Shown: positions 17,133 through 25,693, counted from the first letter of the stretch. The stretch: 64,000 nucleotides of DNA from Bacillota bacterium (GCA_023390655.1 JAEWCL010000019.1:181640-245639), one strand, 5' to 3'. Made by a program: numbers and translations. The notes: generated from the sequence alone by a model not told the origin.

Positions 17133-18038
17133 TTATTTCCCGTCGATCCGCGGCTTGCCCACGCCGTCGTCCACGTTCACGGTTTCGGGCGGGGTGAGGA
17201 GCACGTCGGGCTTTGCAAGGATATGCCGGAACTGCTTGATGGAGGTGGCGAAGTAAAGCCCGTCGCAGATGCGCTCGTCGATGTTGATCTTGAGCCCGAT
17301 AAACCGCCGAACCTCACGCTCCCCGGTTTCGGATACCGTATGGATGCGCGTCTTGTTGCCCATGGCCATGAATATGCTGCAGGTACCGAACTCGTACAGG
17401 TGATGGTAGATGGGGCCGATGCCCAAAGAGCCCATGTTGGTCAAGAACATGCTGGCGTGCCAGGGGCTGGCGTCAAACATAAAACGGGGCAGGCAGCCGA
17501 TGTTGTCCAGGCTCCGGATGACCCAGATGACAAAGCGCATGATAAACGCGGGGATATAGCCCATAAATTTTGAGATTTTATCTGCGGTATTCACGGCGCC
17601 CTCCATTTTGTTGGAGTTCACGGCTTCCGAAATGCGGCGCGCCACATCCTGAATGGTGTCGGTCGGCTCAAACTCGATTTTTACCACGGTTTCCTCGCCC
17701 TTATCCGTCATGGAGCGCTTGATGGCGAGCGAAAGCGTGATGTTGTTGCGCGCGTAGACCTTGTTCCACACAATAAAGCGGTTGAGATAGGGGCGCAGCG
17801 CGATGATGCGCACAAGTGCCGCGATGAAAACGTGCATGTAGGAAACCTCGGGCATTTCTTCACGCAGCCTGCGCACAAAGCGCTCAAGCGGCTCCAACGG
17901 GATGCTTTCCTCAAACATATTCTGGGAATCGAGGCGGGAGCGCAGGATAAAGGGAATTACGTTGAACAGCGCGTCCACATTGCGGATGCGCCAGCCGTCA
18001 TAGCGGTCAAACAGACCGCGCTTGAATGTATGCTGCAT
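17133..18038 (-). CDS. 2-oxoacid dehydrogenase E2-like acyltransferase domain protein, catalytic His replaced
   Basis: This 301-residue protein resembles the catalytic domain of lipoamide acyltransferases and chloramphenicol acetyltransferase. It has no lipoyl or peripheral-subunit-binding domain. The family active-site motif HxxxDG appears as ERICDG in KINIDERICDGLYFATS: Asp-Gly is kept but the catalytic His is Glu. A hydrophobic stretch (YIPAFIMRFVIWVIRSL) could contact the membrane. The ATG at 18038 is chosen because GGGAGA lies seven bases before it; the GTG at 18053 would overlap that ribosome site. It is a single gene with no E1 or E3 nearby. I infer a non-canonical acyl-CoA-binding or acyltransferase role; substrate unknown. 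Confidence 0.75.
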   Translation of the reverse strand: MQHTFKRGLFDRYDGWRIRNVDALFNVIPFILRSRLDSQNMFEESIPLEPLERFVRRLREEMPEVSYMHVFIAALVRIIALRPYLNRFIVWNKVYARNNITLSLAIKRSMTDKGEETVVKIEFEPTDTIQDVARRISEAVNSNKMEGAVNTADKISKFMGYIPAFIMRFVIWVIRSLDNIGCLPRFMFDASPWHASMFLTNMGSLGIGPIYHHLYEFGTCSIFMAMGNKTRIHTVSETGEREVRRFIGLKINIDERICDGLYFATSIKQFRHILAKPDVLLTPPETVNVDDGVGKPRIDGK

Positions 18039-18202
18039 AGATTGTTCTCCCACTGCTTTAGAATAGGTGGTAAAGCCGCCCTGCGGTGATGCTTCTCGTA
18101 TTATACTTGTTTATCGGACAGAACACAATTCCGGCAGTTCTATAGGCGGTGTTTCCCTGCAATTGGAAGCGCCAAGGTTCGTTCAGACAAACGCCGGGCA
18201 GT

Positions 18203-18231
18203 TTGCAAACGGAAGGGGTTTGCACTATACT
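18203..18231 (+). promoter_or_regulatory. Promoter of the PHP phosphoesterase gene
   Basis: TTGCAA (18203-18208), 17 bases, TATACT (18226-18231), followed by a 30-base leader with AAAGGAA before the ATG at 18263. Confidence 0.7.
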
Positions 18232-18262
18232 GAAACTATCGGAAAACGAAAGGAACAACGCA

Positions 18263-18976
18263 ATGCTGTTTGCGGATTTACATACACACACCAAGTACAG
18301 CCATGGCGTGGGAACCGTGGAAGAAAATGTGCTTGCCGCCATCGCATGCGGGCTCAAGCGCATCGGGATTTCGGAGCACGGGCCCAAGCATATGTTCTTC
18401 CCCGTCAAATGGGAGGCGCTTCTTAAAATCCGAAAAGAAGTGGATGAAATGAACAGGCGCTATGGCGACAAAATCGAGGTGCTCATGGGGCTGGAGGCAA
18501 ACCTGATGGGCGATGGGCTGACGGATGTGCCCAAGGATATCTCCATATTCGATTATGTCATGTTGGGCTATCACAAGGGCACCTTCCCGGCGGACAGCAT
18601 CAGCCGCGGCTGGTGGCGCAGCTTCTTCTTCGGGCAGAGCACCAGGAGGCACGCAAAGGCAAACGCCGTTGCATATGCGCACGCCATGGACAAAACTGAA
18701 AAGTTGATTGCCATCACCCACCCGGGCACATACATTCCCGTGGACCTGACGGACCTTGCAACGACGGCGAAGGGACATGGCGTGGCGCTTGAAATTAACG
18801 AAGGACACCGCAACATGTCGCTTGACGAGGTGCTGGAAGCGAAGGCCGCTGGCGCAAGTTTTTTGTTAAGCTCCGATGCGCACCGGCCCGGCCGCGTGGG
18901 GCAGGTGCAAAACAGTCTGGCGCTTGCGCGCGAAGCGGGCATATTGGGGCAGTGCATCAATTACGAGGAAACATAA
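18263..18976 (+). CDS. PHP-domain phosphoesterase
   Basis: This 237-residue protein has the PHP metal-binding motifs in order: DLHTHTKYSHG at residues 5-15, the GISEHGP motif near 34, GLEANLM near 79, ITHPGTY near 152 and SSDAHRPG near 207. These His and Asp residues form the trinuclear metal site of the family. Such stand-alone proteins are phosphatases (YcdX-like) or histidinol-phosphatase relatives. No histidine genes are nearby, so a general phosphoesterase is the safer call. The ATG at 18263 fits both the ribosome site and the promoter; upstream in-frame sequence is untranslated leader. Confidence 0.88.
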   Translation: MLFADLHTHTKYSHGVGTVEENVLAAIACGLKRIGISEHGPKHMFFPVKWEALLKIRKEVDEMNRRYGDKIEVLMGLEANLMGDGLTDVPKDISIFDYVMLGYHKGTFPADSISRGWWRSFFFGQSTRRHAKANAVAYAHAMDKTEKLIAITHPGTYIPVDLTDLATTAKGHGVALEINEGHRNMSLDEVLEAKAAGASFLLSSDAHRPGRVGQVQNSLALAREAGILGQCINYEET

Positions 18977-18997
18977 GGTTCCTGTGAATCCGAAGAA

Positions 18998-19029
18998 CAA
19001 AACCGGGAGGGCGCACCCTCCCGGTTTTT
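18998..19029. terminator. Bidirectional terminator
   Basis: Hairpin AAAACCGGGAGGG / CCCTCCCGGTTTTT between the PHP gene and the convergent CNNM-type gene. Confidence 0.9.
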
Positions 19030-19032
19030 GTT

Positions 19033-20379
19033 TTATTCCTGCTCCGCAGCGCTTTCCTTTTTTGTGGCGTCAATTAGCGAGACAAGGGCACTTTCCAGCC
19101 GGTGCTCCCGGATTTCAAGCACCTTGATGGCCATGCCGTACTCTTCAAGCTGCGGGGTGCTGCCGTCATCCGGGATTGCGCCCAGGATGCCGAACACCAG
19201 CCCGCCGAAGGTATCGTAATCCTCTTCCGGCAGGGGAAGACTCAGGGCGTCCGAGACCTCGTCAAGCGGCGTCCAGCCCTGGACGCGCCAGGTATTGGTG
19301 TCGATCTGCTCAATATCCGGGGGCTCGGCGGGCATGGTCACATCGTCGTCCAGGTCGCCCACCAGTTCCTCTAACAGGTCGCTCATGGTGACGATGCCGC
19401 TCATGCCGCCATACTCGTCTAGCACGATGGCAAAGTGGTTCCGGGACGTCTTCATGTTGCGGAAGAGGATATCCGTCTTCACTGTTTCCGGCACAAAGTA
19501 AGCGGGACGCACGGCATACTTTAAGACTTCCTCGCGCGATTTGTTCTTGAGGCCGATATAGTCCTTTACATGCAGCACGCCAAGCACATCGTCCGCACTT
19601 TCGCCGCAGACGGGGTAGATGGAGTGGCGGCCCTCGCAGATGGTCTCATTCCATTGCTCGTCGGTATCCTCCTGCCAGAGCAGGGTGACGTCGGTACGGT
19701 GGGTCATGGCCTCTGCGGCAGTTTTATCGTCAAACTCAAAGATGTTGTGGATCATATCCTTTTCATCCGGCAGGATGGTGCCCTTTTCGCTGCCTTCGTC
19801 GAGCATCATGCGGATTTCTTCCTCGGTGACATGCTCCTCTTCGGCGTTGGGGTCAATGCCGAACAGCCGCAGGATGACGTTTGTGGAGGCCGTGAGCAGC
19901 CATACGATGGGGGCGAACACCTTGGAGATGCCATAGATAAGGCCTGAGAGGCCCAGCGCAAGCTTTTCCGCGTTGCGCATGGCGATGCGCTTAGGCACAA
20001 GCTCGCCCAGCACAAGGGTGATGTACGAAAGAATCAGCGTGATTACCAGCGTCGAAATCGTACCCAGCGTAGCGGGGGAAAGCCTCGACCCCCAGCTTAC
20101 AAACAGGTCCGTCAGATAGCCGCTGAAATTGTCCGCGGCGAACGCGCTGCCGATAAAGCCCGCAAGCGTGATGCCCACCTGTATGGTGGATAAAAAGCGC
20201 GCAGGCTGGTCGGTCAGCTTGGTGAGCGTAATGGCCTTTTTGTTTCCTGCCGCCGTGAGCTTGTTGAGCTTGGCGTCGTTGATGGAAATGATAGCGATTT
20301 CAGCGCAGGCAAATACCGCATTGAGCAATATCAGCGCCAATTGCAGAAGTATTTGCCCCAGCAAATTGCCATCGTTCAC
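19033..20379 (-). CDS. CNNM/CBS/CorC-type transporter (hemolysin-family protein)
   Basis: This 448-residue membrane protein has an N-terminal CNNM (DUF21) domain of about 190 residues with the small-residue motif GITLAGFIGSAFAADN, then a CBS pair at about 205-330 (motifs MTHRTDVTLLW and IYPVCGESADDVLGVLHVKD), and a CorC/HlyC domain at about 345-430. The family exports magnesium or related divalent cations, or acts in magnesium and cobalt resistance; 'hemolysin' is an old label. The start is GTG at 20379 with AAGGAGG ten bases upstream. A strong promoter and a 230-base structured leader with its own terminator precede it, pointing to riboswitch-type control. Confidence 0.9.
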   Translation of the reverse strand: MNDGNLLGQILLQLALILLNAVFACAEIAIISINDAKLNKLTAAGNKKAITLTKLTDQPARFLSTIQVGITLAGFIGSAFAADNFSGYLTDLFVSWGSRLSPATLGTISTLVITLILSYITLVLGELVPKRIAMRNAEKLALGLSGLIYGISKVFAPIVWLLTASTNVILRLFGIDPNAEEEHVTEEEIRMMLDEGSEKGTILPDEKDMIHNIFEFDDKTAAEAMTHRTDVTLLWQEDTDEQWNETICEGRHSIYPVCGESADDVLGVLHVKDYIGLKNKSREEVLKYAVRPAYFVPETVKTDILFRNMKTSRNHFAIVLDEYGGMSGIVTMSDLLEELVGDLDDDVTMPAEPPDIEQIDTNTWRVQGWTPLDEVSDALSLPLPEEDYDTFGGLVFGILGAIPDDGSTPQLEEYGMAIKVLEIREHRLESALVSLIDATKKESAAEQE

Positions 20380-20460
20380 GGTGAGTAACCCTCCTTCAGG
20401 TCAGGGGCGAATAAACATGCCCCGGCGCATAAAGCGCAGTTCTTAAAAATTCGGACAAAA

Positions 20461-20516
20461 GAAAAACACACAACAACAGGCTTAACGCGGAATGGTGCCG
20501 CAAAGCCTGAACTGTG
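20461..20516 (-). terminator. Leader terminator upstream of the CNNM gene
   Basis: A two-part stem (outer CACAC/GTGTG, inner CAGGCTT/AAGCCTG and GCGG/CCGC) with a TTTTTC tail on the minus strand, 80 bases before the GTG start codon. Confidence 0.7.
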
Positions 20517-20687
20517 TGCGCTGCCTGCTATAGACGCAAGATGGCATTGTATCGCAATGGGTCCGGTGAGTCTTCCATTTCCCTACTCCTATTCATAAGC
20601 GCTATGGTGCATCCTGTACGCGCACATACGCCCGCCCGGAGAGCGGAGGTCGCATGCACACAAAAATAAGCCATATCATAGCTGCTT
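20461..20687 (-). promoter_or_regulatory. Structured leader RNA with terminator upstream of the CNNM gene; class not recognised
   Basis: From a start near 20687 the minus-strand RNA runs about 230 bases. The segment TGTGTGC (about 20663-20657) can pair with GCACACA (about 20519-20513), closing a large domain. The same CACAC segment can instead pair with GTGTG at about 20472-20468 as the base of a terminator whose upper stem is CAGGCTT / AAGCCTG and GCGG / CCGC, followed by TTTTTC. These mutually exclusive pairings are the usual riboswitch layout. I could not match the domain to M-box, yybP-ykoY, NiCo, cobalamin or T-box consensus features. Confidence 0.6.
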
Positions 20688-20693
20688 GCGGCT

Positions 20694-20721
20694 ATTATAC
20701 CATAAATCCGGATGTTGTCAA
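20694..20721 (-). promoter_or_regulatory. Consensus promoter for the CNNM leader RNA
   Basis: TTGACA (20721-20716), 16 bases, TATAAT (20699-20694) on the minus strand: both hexamers are exact. It lies just beyond the end of the pspC-like gene, giving the leader its own transcript. Confidence 0.85.
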
Positions 20722-20774
20722 TTTCAGCAAGGCGGCCTGGACATTATGCGTCTGAGCCCCGCCCCGGCATTCCA

Positions 20775-20954
20775 TCACTGTACCGGCAATATCAGCGCTG
20801 CAATGATATATGCAACAAGCCCGAAAAACGTGAATGCCAGTACGCCCCAGACGATGCGCACGATGGAGACGTCGATGTTAAAATACTGCGCCACGCCGCC
20901 GCACACCCCAAAGAGTATTTTGTCCGAAGTGGAGCGGTATAATTGCTTTGCCAT
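20775..20954 (-). CDS. PspC-domain small membrane protein
   Basis: This 59-residue protein is almost entirely one PspC domain: LYRSTSDKILFGVCGGVAQY, then a membrane helix ending AYIIAALILPVQ. PspC proteins sit in the cytoplasmic membrane and are linked to envelope stress responses. The ATG at 20954 is preceded by GGGGGGAA and lies 17 bases after the stop of the glycosyltransferase/beta-lactamase fusion gene, so the two are probably cotranscribed. A single PspC domain without the usual extensions is common in Firmicutes. Confidence 0.9.
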   Translation of the reverse strand: MAKQLYRSTSDKILFGVCGGVAQYFNIDVSIVRIVWGVLAFTFFGLVAYIIAALILPVQ

Positions 20955-20971
20955 CTATAAAGTTCCCCCCT

Positions 20972-23923
20972 TTATGCCATAGGCTCCGCCAAACGGCTGC
21001 CTGAGAGTGTTGCGGTAGCAAAGGAAAACAGCTTGCTGTTGAGTCGGTTGCGCCGGAGGATGCGCAGCATGCTGGAAAAATCGGGGCTTGCGAGCTGCGC
21101 AAGCGTCATCAGCATGGCGGAGGCTTTGAGCACCGACGGATTTTCATCGAGTATGATGCGCAGCGTATCCTCCTTGAGCACAAAGGTCATCACACGCGTA
21201 CAGGGCGTGCGCAGGTAGTATAGATACACGCGCAGCTGCACCTCGCCGCCGGAAAGCATGCCGCACCGCGCGGAGACGCCGACGGGGTGCGCCTCATCGC
21301 CGATCTGGAGCGTTGCGCGGGTGAGTGCATCGTCCCGCAGCACAAGCGTATGCGTCACTTCCCCTTCCTTGATGGAAAGCTCCAGCGCGCCGTCCTCCGC
21401 GGCGCGGAACGAAACGGAGGAAAGGCCCGCGGGGAAGATGTTGTTCACGCACTGCAGCACAAACGGAAACAGGCCCGTGCTGTTGGTATCCACATTGAAG
21501 GTGTTCCCGGCAAACTGTTCCGATACCCATTGGAAGGGCATCGGCATGGAGCCTTCGGAAGAAAGCTCCTCTTTGTTGCGGCAGGAAAGCTGCAGCAGGA
21601 ACGAGGAAAGCGCGCGCTGCGCGGCGGGATCCCTGGGAAGCGGCGCATGGAGCGCGCTTTCAAAGCAGCGCTGCACATACTCTGCGGTGTTGCCCTGGGC
21701 AAACAGCAACGGTGAGCCGGAAAAGAGCACCACAAGCGCGTTATGGTCCGGCAGCGCCATCATATACTGCCCAAACGCGCCGTTGAACAGGTACCCGTTG
21801 GAATACGGCGCGCACCAGATCTGGTAGCCGTAGCCGTCCTTGCACTCCCCGTTGGGGGTTTCGATCTGCATGCGGGTGGCTTCCTTGATCCAGCTTTCGC
21901 TTAGAATCCGGCGTTCCTCGCCATCCACCATATAGACGCCCTTCTGCAGGTACAAAAGGCCGATCTTTGCAACGTCCTCAAGACGCAGGGAAAGTCCCCA
22001 ACCGCCTTTTTCAATACCCTTGGGGCAGGTTTCCCAGGTGGCATCCTGTATGCCCAGCGGCTCAAACAGGCGGGGCTTTAAATAGTCCAGAAGGCCCATG
22101 CCCGTCTTCCGGCAGACGATGGCGGAGAGCATGTACGTATTCATGGAATTGTAGTGGAACTGCGTGCCGGGGGCGAACCAGAGGCCGGCATCCAAAAACT
22201 CCTGCTCCCAGTCGGCCCCCAATACAGAGCCAACCTCGTTGAAACGGGAGCCGCTGCTCATGGTCAACAAGTGCCATACGGTCATGTCATGGCACGGATG
22301 CGTCTTGGGATCGGCCACTTTATCGGAAAACAGGTCCACGAGCCGCTCGGAAAGGGAAAGTTTGCCTTCCTCCAGGAGCATGCCGATGGCGGTGCTCGTA
22401 ATACTCTTACTCAAAGAATACAGCTGGTGCGGCTCGGCCTTTTCATAGGGTGCCCAGTAGCCTTCCGAGATGACATGTCCGTTTTTGATCACCATCATGG
22501 CGTGCAGGTTGGCGGAGACATCGCCGTCAAGCGCGTGGTAGAGCGCAAGGATGTCCCGGCTGGGGATGCCCTGCTCCTCCGGCGTGGAGCGTGGCAGGGC
22601 GGAGGCGTGCGCCAGGGCGGGCATGCGCTTCTGCGGCGTATACGGGTACGAGTAGACGTGGTGCATATCCTGCCGTACAAACCGCCACAGCATGTCCAGC
22701 GTCCGCTTTTCAAGAGAGTGGTCCACCAGCGTAAGTTCCTTGCGCAACGGACCGCGCTTGCGTTTGAGCATGGGGAGCCGGGTTTCGGCAAGCGCGCGGT
22801 AGCGCTCCTCCACATTGTCGATCACCTTGCTCCAAGGGATGGGAATGGTCTCTTTTGCGCGTTGCCCAACCTCTTTTAAATGCGCCGTATCCCGTATGGC
22901 ACGGGAAATGGAAGCGGCAAGGGAGCGTTCATCATCCTCGCATAAGAATCCGTTCCTGCCGTCTATAATCACTTCCGCGGGCGCGCTGTCCCGCAGCACG
23001 ACGGAAGGCGTACCCACCGCCGCGGCTTCGCGTACAACAAGGCCCGCCGTATCGTATGTGGAGGGGAATACAAACAGCGATGCGCATGCAAACAGGCCGT
23101 TTAACAGGCGCATATCGCCGATGTGGCCGGTAAAGCGTACCTTTGCGCCAAGGTCGAGCTCTTCGGCAAGCGCGTGGACGGCGTCAAAGTCCTTGCCCTG
23201 GCCTGCCAGCACAAGCTGGAACTTGAAGCCCTGCCGGTGCAGGAGGGCTGCCGCCATCAGCGTTAAACGGAGGTTCTTTTTCCAGTCCATCTGACCCACA
23301 TAGAGCAGGATGGGGTCGTTCGAAAGCGCAAAGGCCTCCCTTGCATCCTGCTTGTCCGCATCGCGCACAAAGGGGATGTTTGTTCCGTTGGGAACGATTT
23401 CAATGCGTCCGGAATAGCCGTAGGAGCGCAGTGTATGCGCGGCCTGGTTGCTGACCGTCCACACCTCATCGCAGCGGTCAAAGAAATCCGCCACATATTT
23501 CGCGCCGATATGCGCGATACCCTCGCTGCGCGTATAGCGCAGGATGTCTTCATGATACTTGGAGTGGAAGGTGCCGATCAGGGGGATTTTATGCTTTGCG
23601 GCAAGGCGCGCGGCTTCAAGCCCGGCGGGGCCGGGGCTGTGGGCGTGCACAATGTCCAGCTCCACCATATCCATACGCGCGACATAGTGGCTGTCCAGCT
23701 TTGCGATGCCGGTGCTGTACTGGGGGGAGCCGGGTACCTTTACGGAGACGAAATCCACAATTTCAAACGGGTAATTTCCGCGGTATCCCGCGTCGCGCAT
23801 GGGGACGACGACATAGCACTCATGCGCGCGCTTGCCAAGCGCCTGCGCATACTCGAAAGCGACGCGGCCGACGCCATCCACAATGGGCAAAAAAGTATCG
23901 TTACATTGCGCAATGCGAAGCAT
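20972..23923 (-). CDS. Fusion of GT4-family glycosyltransferase and beta-lactamase-family serine hydrolase
   Basis: This 983-residue protein has two enzymes in one frame. Residues 1 to about 385 are a GT-B glycosyltransferase of family 4: LPIVDGVGRV at the donor/acceptor loop, AHSPGPAGLEAAR, NGTN and FPSTYDTAGLVVREAAAVGTP with the nucleotide-binding Glu. After a basic linker, about 445-775 is a beta-lactamase/DD-peptidase fold with the SxxK motif YSLSKS (Ser503, Lys506) and a YNS motif near 591. The last 180 residues are beta-rich and unassigned. No signal peptide or membrane segment is seen, so the hydrolase appears cytoplasmic. The ATG at 23923 has AAAGGA upstream; the frame opens earlier (23989) without one. 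pspC follows in the same transcript. Confidence 0.88.
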   Translation of the reverse strand: MLRIAQCNDTFLPIVDGVGRVAFEYAQALGKRAHECYVVVPMRDAGYRGNYPFEIVDFVSVKVPGSPQYSTGIAKLDSHYVARMDMVELDIVHAHSPGPAGLEAARLAAKHKIPLIGTFHSKYHEDILRYTRSEGIAHIGAKYVADFFDRCDEVWTVSNQAAHTLRSYGYSGRIEIVPNGTNIPFVRDADKQDAREAFALSNDPILLYVGQMDWKKNLRLTLMAAALLHRQGFKFQLVLAGQGKDFDAVHALAEELDLGAKVRFTGHIGDMRLLNGLFACASLFVFPSTYDTAGLVVREAAAVGTPSVVLRDSAPAEVIIDGRNGFLCEDDERSLAASISRAIRDTAHLKEVGQRAKETIPIPWSKVIDNVEERYRALAETRLPMLKRKRGPLRKELTLVDHSLEKRTLDMLWRFVRQDMHHVYSYPYTPQKRMPALAHASALPRSTPEEQGIPSRDILALYHALDGDVSANLHAMMVIKNGHVISEGYWAPYEKAEPHQLYSLSKSITSTAIGMLLEEGKLSLSERLVDLFSDKVADPKTHPCHDMTVWHLLTMSSGSRFNEVGSVLGADWEQEFLDAGLWFAPGTQFHYNSMNTYMLSAIVCRKTGMGLLDYLKPRLFEPLGIQDATWETCPKGIEKGGWGLSLRLEDVAKIGLLYLQKGVYMVDGEERRILSESWIKEATRMQIETPNGECKDGYGYQIWCAPYSNGYLFNGAFGQYMMALPDHNALVVLFSGSPLLFAQGNTAEYVQRCFESALHAPLPRDPAAQRALSSFLLQLSCRNKEELSSEGSMPMPFQWVSEQFAGNTFNVDTNSTGLFPFVLQCVNNIFPAGLSSVSFRAAEDGALELSIKEGEVTHTLVLRDDALTRATLQIGDEAHPVGVSARCGMLSGGEVQLRVYLYYLRTPCTRVMTFVLKEDTLRIILDENPSVLKASAMLMTLAQLASPDFSSMLRILRRNRLNSKLFSFATATLSGSRLAEPMA

Positions 23924-24028
23924 AGCCCAAAAGTCCTTTCCAGATTCAGTAATGAGGTTCCTTTCCCATTGTACCATGCGCAAAAACAAATGCGTGTGAA
24001 ATTTCCTGACGAAAAACGTGACAAAATA

Positions 24029-24050
24029 GCAACGCGCCTGTCCGGCGCGT
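24029..24050 (-). terminator. Weak terminator after the methyltransferase gene
   Basis: Minus-strand hairpin CGCGCC, 5-base loop, GGCGCG, followed by TTGCTATTTT, just beyond the methyltransferase stop codon. Confidence 0.45.
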
Positions 24051-24077
24051 CAGCGGCTTCTTGGTTACAGTATGGCT

Positions 24078-24707
24078 TTAGTCGGTAAGCATGTAATCCA
24101 GACGGAGGAGCTGCTTTGCGCTGTTGAGAGGAACAGCTTTGCGGTACAGCAACAGATATCCCTGCTGTTGTAAGGAATTGCAAAGGTCCGCTTCCGCAAT
24201 ATCCTGGTGGAGGGCGCCGATCGCTTCAAGCGCCTGCGCATAGGGAGAGGGCGAGACAAATGCCTGCGCAAGATTTTGCTGGATGGTGCAGCAAAGCGTT
24301 TTCGGCTTTGCAGAGTGAACTCTTGCAGCAAACGCGTCGATCCCGATGTATTCGATCAGCAGGTCGGCAAACACAAGGTCCGCAGAAGGGAGTGTTACAG
24401 GCTTTGAAAGATCCAAAGCGAGTAATACAAGCTCCTTGAGCGCGATAAAGCGTTCCCTGCAGGCGGCAAGATACGCTTCGTTGATGTCCACGCCGTAGAC
24501 AGCGCGGTATTGGCCCGGGCGAATGTGAGAAAGGCCGTTGCCGCCCGCGATGCCCCAGAAGGCCACCGTTTCCGAGGGATATGCGCTAAGACGCTCCAGG
24601 TAAAGCTCGTCAAGCGCTTGCAGCTGTCCGACGGAACGCAGCCGCATATGGCCTTCATAGACCGCAAGGGGCACCTGCTGCCATGGATGTCCGCCGCTCT
24701 TTTTCAC
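24078..24707 (-). CDS. SAM-dependent methyltransferase-like protein
   Basis: This 209-residue protein has a class I methyltransferase core: the glycine loop WGIAGGNGLSHI near residue 51, VYGVDINEAYLAACRERF (acidic ribose-binding residue) near 70, and LPSADLVFADLLIEYIG at motif IV. The N-terminus (MKKSGGHPWQQVPLAVYEGHM) is a shared element of small methyltransferases near ApbE-type genes, from memory. The start is GTG at 24707, overlapping the stop of the ApbE gene (GTGA), so translation is coupled. The methyl acceptor is unknown. Confidence 0.8.
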   Translation of the reverse strand: MKKSGGHPWQQVPLAVYEGHMRLRSVGQLQALDELYLERLSAYPSETVAFWGIAGGNGLSHIRPGQYRAVYGVDINEAYLAACRERFIALKELVLLALDLSKPVTLPSADLVFADLLIEYIGIDAFAARVHSAKPKTLCCTIQQNLAQAFVSPSPYAQALEAIGALHQDIAEADLCNSLQQQGYLLLYRKAVPLNSAKQLLRLDYMLTD

Positions 24708-25693
24708 GGCTGGCTTTCCAGATGCTTGAGGCCGCTTGAATAATAGATGTTGTCTTCAGCATCGATAAATACCGCTTCCATGCCGGGGGTGGCCTCCACA
24801 AGCGCCATTGCCTTTTCAAGCCCCATCACAAAGAGGCCGGTGTCGTATGCGTCGGCCGTAAGGGAGTCCTTGGTCAAAAGCGTAACGGATGCAAGCCCGT
24901 TCTGGACGGGCCAGCCTGTTTTCGGCTCCAGGATGTGATGGTACCGTACGCCGTCGCGCGTAAAGCCGCGCTCATAGATGCCGCTGGTGACGACTGCGCT
25001 GTCTGTCGCGGGCAGCGTGATGAGCGGCTGGCCCGTAGGCTCCTTGGGATCCTGAATGCCGACGTTCCACGGCTTGCCGTCGGGCCGCTTTCCAATGACA
25101 ACAACGTTGCCGCCAAAGTTCAGGATGCCGCAGGTGACCCCGCGGGAGCGGCAATATTCCGCGATTTCATCCGTGATATAGCCCTTGGCGATGGAGCCAA
25201 GGTCAATCTGCATGCCGGCGGGCATGGTGACGGTGTTGCCTTCGAGCGTTATTTTGGTATAATCCGTAAGCGCCGCGGCTGCGGCAAGCTTTTCTTTGTC
25301 CGGCAGGGAGGGCGTCTCGCTTTTAAAATCCCAAAGCGCTACGGAAGGGCCAACGGTAATATCAAATGCGCCGCCGGTTGCAACGCTTGTATTGGCGGAG
25401 GCTTCGAGCAGCTCGCGCGTATAATTGCTCACAACGACCGGCTGGCCGTTTGCGTGGTTGATGTTCCATACGTCGCTGCCTTCTATGGTTTTTGAAAGGA
25501 GATTCTCATACTCGCTGATTTTATGGAGCGCGTCGTCCACCACTTCCTGCTTGACGCCATATGCGGCGATGCTGATGACGGTGTCAAGGTAAAAGCCGAC
25601 CGCCGACACCTTCTCCTTGGGGGATGGGCCGCAGCCGGAAAGCAGCATGGGGATAAGCAGCAACAGAAGCGCCCGGGAAAAGAACTTTTTCAT
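24704..25693 (-). CDS. apbE: ApbE-family FAD:protein FMN transferase lipoprotein
   Basis: This 329-residue lipoprotein has a lipobox MLLSGC (Cys21). The ApbE fold follows: FYLDTVISIAAYG near 40, a GGAFDITVGPSVALWDF motif, QIDLGSIAKGYITDEI, and the metal/FMN motif TDSAVVTSGIYERG near 240, ending with AYDTGLFVMGLEKA. ApbE attaches FMN to Thr residues of extracytoplasmic proteins such as Rnf/Nqr subunits and flavin-carrying reductases. The ATG at 25693 (GAGG upstream) gives the signal peptide; the frame is open 81 codons upstream without a ribosome site. It is cotranscribed with the methyltransferase; no obvious flavin acceptor gene is in the window. Confidence 0.93.
   Translation of the reverse strand: MKKFFSRALLLLLIPMLLSGCGPSPKEKVSAVGFYLDTVISIAAYGVKQEVVDDALHKISEYENLLSKTIEGSDVWNINHANGQPVVVSNYTRELLEASANTSVATGGAFDITVGPSVALWDFKSETPSLPDKEKLAAAAALTDYTKITLEGNTVTMPAGMQIDLGSIAKGYITDEIAEYCRSRGVTCGILNFGGNVVVIGKRPDGKPWNVGIQDPKEPTGQPLITLPATDSAVVTSGIYERGFTRDGVRYHHILEPKTGWPVQNGLASVTLLTKDSLTADAYDTGLFVMGLEKAMALVEATPGMEAVFIDAEDNIYYSSGLKHLESQP

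Noticed and set aside
20483..20505. T-box-like GGTGCCGC on the plus strand
   Set aside because: No plus-strand terminator or gene follows, and the sequence is explained as one arm of the minus-strand leader terminator.
20513..20665. M-box, yybP-ykoY, cobalamin or SRP RNA identity for the CNNM leader
   Set aside because: Short matches (GGAGTAG, CTCACCGG) occur, but the conserved cores do not line up, so the leader is left unassigned.
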